In this document: positions 59,706 to 64,000 of the stretch, one piece after another | How positions within the stretch are numbered: the stretch's first letter is position 1 | Layout of the letters: each line of letters begins with the position of its first letter | Source: Patella vulgata | Taxonomy: Eukaryota; Mollusca; Gastropoda; Patellidae | Length of the DNA: 64,000 bases | NCBI RefSeq assembly: GCF_932274485.2 | Contig: NC_065885.2 | Coordinates: 27,417,062 to 27,481,061, forward strand | Direction: 5' to 3' | The notes under the pieces: generated by a model | Database searches by the model: none | The model's input: only the letters and a program-made list of their open reading frames with translations | What the model was told of the DNA's origin: nothing | Made by a program: the position numbers and the translations under genes

Positions 59706-59853
59706 TGCAAACGGGTTAAACTACTTTACGTATTTTGGATGAATTAATAAATTATGTTTTACTTTTCTTGAAATGTCAGACATCTACCTGTTTCTACATG
59801 TATGTATTTTAATACTATAAATATACTAAATTCATAATACACTTTTATACCAT

Positions 59854-60214
59854 GCTAAGTGGGTAAGACGCTAGCTCGCTAGCCTGGAGGTCGGGTGTTC
59901 GATTCCTGCATTGGCCGAGAAAGTTCATCCAGATTTTCCGGCGTGGTTCTCCCTTGTCAGTGATGCAGGACGGAGGGGCTGAAAAGCAGAGATGTCTAGT
60001 CGTTCGGATGGGACGAAAAACCGAGGTCCCGTGTACACATTGGCGTGCACGTAAAAGATCCCTTGGCAGTTGGAATTCGATATAAGAGTAGGCCGTAGTG
60101 CCGCTGTCCGGGCAAAATTTCCCTCATAGCACACTGTCTGGCGTATGCCCGTCTTCATTAGCCCAGGTTAGGAGCAGAACAGTAGGACGTTAAACCCCAT
60201 TTCATTTCATTTCA
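59854..60214 (+). mobile_element. SINE family 1, near full length
   Basis: Flanked by TTTATACCAT at 59844-59853 and 60215-60224. Starts GCTAAGTGGGTAAGACGCTA (box A), box B GGTGTTCGATTCC, then body and the tail ACCCCATTTCATTTCATTTC. Useful reference for the sense orientation. Confidence 0.92.
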
Positions 60215-60224
60215 TTTATACCAT

Positions 60225-61318
60225 CAGAAATCAGACACATATATAGGTATATTTCAATTTTAACCTTGTCGAATGACATTACCAAATGTTTCACATACAA
60301 TTCATACCCCTAAACCAAGTTGCATCGTTTCGTCGTATAATTGCCACAAATCTCATACTTTTAACACAATATACAATGGGATAAATAAGAAACAAAAGTT
60401 TATTTTAGATGCGCAGACAAATGTCAGCCAGTATTATTTATACTAACAGTTAGAAATGCAAGTTTTGTTTGTTTCGGGCGGGTTTTAGAGATGAGATTTG
60501 TGTGTGAAATATTTGGTAATGTCATTTGAAACAGTAAGTCATAATATATACATTTTGCAAAAGATTTCGCTATTATATGCTCTCATATGTATTTCACAAG
60601 TCCAAACATGCAGTATTTTTTAATATAACGACGGTTGTCACCTTTCAGTGTAATTAGGCAAGTATGCGTATAATAAGACTGTTTTCTAATAGGGAAAATA
60701 TTAAATAATACATTATCCTTATATTTCTCTCGTTTTTAAAACTATAACGTATTCGAAACTGGAATTATCCCAAAACTGTGCGCAAAAGGATAATGTAAAA
60801 GTGAACCCGAAGTCGTTAGCTACGTAAGAAAATACTTCAAGCCCACCATTTGTTATTTTAATAGGGTACACTGATACACATTGTTTACCAATAAAGTTAA
60901 TAGCAGTCGTTTACTGAAGTCCACTTAAACTGTATTTAAAAGACGTTCCATACAATAAAACAGTCCATGTATTTGATTTATGACATAACATATATTATTA
61001 ATAAATCTTCATATCACGAAGAATCCTTTCAAGTTGTTGATCTTAACAATGCACCGCAATGATAAAGTCACATAGTTTAAACAGATTATGAGGCGTGATA
61101 AAGATTGTTTTTGATCAATAAAAAAAATTTTAATAGAAAAACCTGTATGCATTTGAAATAAATTACGATGCGTTAAAAGTATGTGGATAGAAATAAAGCG
61201 AGAAAGTTTCAGTGGTATTTTAAAAAAGTAAATCAAAGTGTTAACGTAATGTACATATTTGTCTTCCGTACTTTCCTTTAGTAATTCCATAAGTAAAATG
61301 ACGGCACTAATATGCTAT
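60225..61318. other. Non-coding stretch, no feature recognised
   Basis: AT-rich host sequence. A 93-codon minus-strand frame at 61009-61290 has no splice support or domain and composition like its surroundings. Confidence 0.35.
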
Positions 61319-61425
61319 TGGGGGTGGGGGTGGGGTGGGAAGATCCCTACATGATGGCGAAAATTGTGCGAAATGACTTAGTGTTTGTTTTAAGTGTACA
61401 CTAACACCCACTCTCCACCCACCCA

Positions 61426-61474
<49 letters not shown>
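61426..61474. repeat. (CT)n microsatellite
   Basis: About 49 bp of CT dinucleotides with one interruption (TTTCT). It could be a leftover SINE family 2 tail, but no body is attached. Confidence 0.85.
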
Positions 61475-61477
<3 letters not shown>

Positions 61478-61630
61478 GGGTGCCATGCATTAATTAAGTA
61501 AACCGTGTTACCACCACGTCAAGGAATTGTTTCACTTCACAAGCAACACTGAAAAGAAATATTGAATTTCGTAAGATGAGCAATATACATGGTACATTGT
61601 TGTTAAAGGGCGTTACCTTAAAATAGACGA

Positions 61631-61908
61631 GAGAGAGAGAGAGAAATGGGGTTTAACGTCCACTCGACACAAACTAGGTCATTTCGAGACTAACATATGG
61701 TTTTAATTTTATTTCAATAATTCGCTTGCGCGTAGGGGTCTTTAGCAGTGGGAGGAAACCGGAGGACCCGGAGAAAACCCACGAGGTTGGACAGGCGACC
61801 CTACTCCTTGTCACGTACAACCGGGGATTCGAAACCACACCAGTCGACTCAATGACAGACTTTATGATACAGCGCGCGCACGATAACCATTCAGCCATCC
61901 AACCCCCC
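61631..61908 (-). mobile_element. SINE family 2, full length
   Basis: Target duplications TAAAATAGACGA at 61619-61630 and 61909-61920. (GA)n tail at the left; at the right the tRNA-like head with box B complement GGATTCGAAACCAC and box A complement TAACCATTCAGCCATCC. Best-preserved family 2 copy together with 16099. Confidence 0.93.
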
Positions 61909-61920
61909 TAAAATAGACGA

Positions 61921-62345
61921 ATATGATCTGATAGCACATATTAATGTCATATGAATGTATATAAAGCGATTTATATTCTATTTTTAAAAAAGGAATTATT
62001 GTAATTTATAAACAATTATGTTCGGTGGAATACATGACAATCCAAATTGAACGACAATCGTTTACGCCTGTTAAGTCCATTCAGCAGTTTTTTTTAAATA
62101 AAATTTTGTCGTATGTGAATCAAAAATTACTTTGTTTATTGCAAATGACGCCCGAACAATAGAATATACGAATCGTGTACCGATTAAAAAAAAATGTTTA
62201 TTGTGTTTTAGATATTGGATATTAGGATCCCATATTTCCATGGCACGATAGCAACATCAATTTTGATTGAAATGGACCAATATTGAATTGTAATTTGTGT
62301 TTTGAATTTGGAATATTATGAAAAATATTGAGTTAGAGGTTTAGC
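61921..62345. other. Non-coding stretch resembling 27280-27620
   Basis: Text such as ATATGAATGTATATAAAGCG, 'AATTATGTTCGGTGGAATAC', 'GTGTTTTAGATATTGGATAT' and 'CATGGCACGATAGCAACATC' follows the order and spacing of text in Pax3/7 intron 2 (27300-27620). This is a diverged dispersed repeat of unknown type. Confidence 0.5.
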
Positions 62346-62353
62346 TCCTTTAA

Positions 62354-62698
62354 ACAGGTGACTCAGTGAGTAAGACGTTGGTTCTCTAACCTGGAGGTCC
62401 AGTGTTCGATCCCTGCGTTGGCCGAGAAAGTTCATCGGCAATTTTCCGGCGTGGTTCCTCCTGCTCAGTGGTGCAAAACAGAGGGCCTGGCAAGGGACAA
62501 CGTATAGTCACTCGGATGGGACGAGAACCGCGGTCCCGCGTACAGATTGACGTGCACGCAAAAGATCCCTTGACAGTTGGAATTCGATACAAAAGTAGGG
62601 CGTAGTTCCGATGTTCGGGCAAATATATGACGTTTGCCCGTCTTCATTAGCCCCGTCGGAGCAAAACAGTAGGACGTTAAACTCCATTTCATTTCAAT
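62354..62698 (+). mobile_element. SINE family 1, near full length
   Basis: Short target duplication TCCTTTAA at 62346-62353 and 62699-62706. Head GTGACTCAGTGAGTAAGACG and GTGTTCGATCCC, tail CTCCATTTCATTTCAA. Some internal deletion relative to 59854. Confidence 0.87.
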
Positions 62699-63019
62699 TC
62701 CTTTAACCAAGTGTGGATATGTACATTTAAAATCGTATATTTATTGTTGCAAAAACGATTGCTTTGTAAATAAATATGGTACAGTCTGTGCTATTCTCAC
62801 AAAACTGATATTTTTTGTTATCTTCTTAAAGTACAGCTGTTATATTTCACAGGCTGCTTTATACAGATAGTAGGTTTTGAGTATGTCACTTATTGTATAT
62901 TCAACAAAGAAATGGGATTCCCTGGTGAGATATATAGCTTATATGACTCAGTCGCATGTTTAGTGGGTGCGGGGGCTACGGGCCATTTGGAAAAATGAAG
63001 AACAATAAATCTCCGAATA

Positions 63020-63660
63020 ATGATGGGTATACCATACAACTTTACAATTTTTACAAGTATGATAAAAAGTGTTACCCTTAAATGAGAAGGAAATGAAATG
63101 GAAGGAAATGGGTTTTAACGTCCTACTGTTCTGCTCCTAAACTGGGCTAATGAAGACGGGCATACGCCATACAGTGTGTTATGAGGGAAATTTTGCCCGG
63201 GCAGCGGCGCTACGGCCTACTCTTATATCGAATTCCAACTGCCAATGGATCCTTTACGTGCACGCAAATGTGTACAGTGGACCTCGGTTTTTCGTCCCAT
63301 CCGAACGACTAGACAGCTGTCCTTGTCAGGCTAAATGAGAAGGTGTATCAGTTGTTCTAGGAAGAGAAAAGACACAATATCACGTACATGGCAGTCGTCT
63401 TATTATGATGGACAAACCATACAACTGTACACTGTTTCAAAGTATGATAGAAATTGCTACCCTTAAATGAGAAGGGGTATCAGGTGTTCTAGAAGGAGTA
63501 AGCATATCATGCCACGTGCGTGACAACCATCTTATTATGGCTAAATTGGGGCAATGGTTAGGACGTGATTTAAGAAGCCGAATATATAGCTGCGGCCGAA
63601 ACCAAACGGTTAAACATAGAGTACAAAACGAACACCGGGGACCACCTCTCATTTAAGGAG
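63020..63660. repeat. Two-copy ~130-bp repeat split by a SINE
   Basis: The text ACCATACAACTTTACAATTT ... GTTACCCTTAAATGAGAAGG near 63030-63090 recurs near 63416-63472 (ACCATACAACTGTACACTGT ... GCTACCCTTAAATGAGAAGG), and the following CACGTACATGGCAGTCGTCT recurs as CACGTGCGTGACAACCATCT. A SINE sits inside the first copy. Confidence 0.7.
63091..63331 (-). mobile_element. SINE family 1, head-truncated
   Basis: Target duplications TAAATGAGAAGG at 63079-63090 and 63332-63343. Tail at the left, with the body ending at CTGTCCTTGTCAGGC; the tRNA-like head is missing, the usual 5' truncation. Confidence 0.9.
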
Positions 63661-63726
63661 TTTAAATATTTAACATTTTAGCATACTTTTTTCCAATTAA
63701 TGAAGTGTATAAATTGTTACACTAAT

Positions 63727-64000
63727 GAAATGAAATGGGTTTTAATGTCCTATAGTTCCGCACCATCCAGGCTAATGAAGATGAGCCTACGCCGTCTTGA
63801 AATTTTGCCCCTCAAGAGGCTCCTCGGCTTACTTATTTTTCGAATTCCAACCGTTAAGTGTTCTTTTAAGTGAACCTCAAAGGGTTCTCAGTTTTTCGTA
63901 CCATCCGAATGATTAGACACCTTTCCTTGCCAGGCCTTCTGTTTTGTGCCACTGACAAAGCAAACCACACCGGAAGATCTGTAGGAACTTTCTGGGCCAA
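63727..64000 (-). mobile_element. SINE family 1, diverged, cut by the window end
   Basis: Starts ATGAAATGGGTTTTAATGTC and runs to GTAGGAACTTTCTGGGCCAA at the window edge. More diverged than neighbouring copies; the head lies beyond the window. Confidence 0.8.

Noticed and set aside
59925-60158. Frames starting MKTGIRHTVCYEGNFARTAA at several places
   Set aside because: They recur only inside SINE family 1 copies, in the orientation opposite to the tRNA head; they are by-products of the SINE body, not genes.

Overview
The window reads as AT-rich, intron-rich invertebrate nuclear DNA. The host genes (a Pax3/7 transcription factor, a MECOM/PRDM16/hamlet-type zinc-finger factor, a p24/TMED cargo receptor), the canonical GT-AG introns and the dense tRNA-derived SINEs point to a lophotrochozoan animal, most likely a mollusc; the taxon is inference. 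No bacterial-type genes, CRISPR arrays or rRNA/tRNA genes were seen.

Layout. 0-14 kb: a minus-strand coding exon carrying both zinc-finger blocks of a MECOM/hamlet-type protein (2.0-3.5 kb), with unrecognised candidate exons upstream, a 1.2-kb hAT-like element, tandem arrays, SINEs, a palindromic MITE and an 0.8-kb fold-back repeat. 14.1-22.2 kb: a head-to-tail duplication of exactly 4030 bp, apparently identical, made only of repeats. 23.5-31.4 kb: a plus-strand Pax3/7 gene with six recognisable exons; its fourth exon ends at the first unit of a ~31-bp minisatellite that repeats the exon end together with its splice donor about 19 times. 33.5 kb: first exon of a p24/TMED gene on the plus strand.

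34.2-58.4 kb is the most striking part. A ~24.2-kb DNA transposon of the CACTA/EnSpm type lies in intron 1 of the TMED gene. It has perfect 22-bp terminal inverted repeats beginning CACTG, flanking TA dinucleotides, and dense subterminal repeats of an ACTTGTGTT motif at both ends. It carries two minus-strand genes: an intact 839-codon tnp2-like transposase with N-terminal C2H2 fingers, and a ten-exon gene of 489 codons for a protein of the 'SAMD3-like' family. The transposase ORF lies wholly within the first intron of the SAMD3-like gene, the same plan as tnpD inside tnpA intron 1 in maize En/Spm. A whole-looking 7.8-kb Ty3/gypsy LTR retrotransposon with apparently identical LTRs has landed inside the second coding exon of the SAMD3-like gene, splitting it with a 4-bp TAAA target duplication. 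SINEs and a MITE have also inserted into the transposon.

58.4-64 kb: host non-coding DNA with many SINE copies of two tRNA-derived families, several with clear target-site duplications. Exon boundaries were read by eye from splice consensus and phase; no alignment or database search was run.
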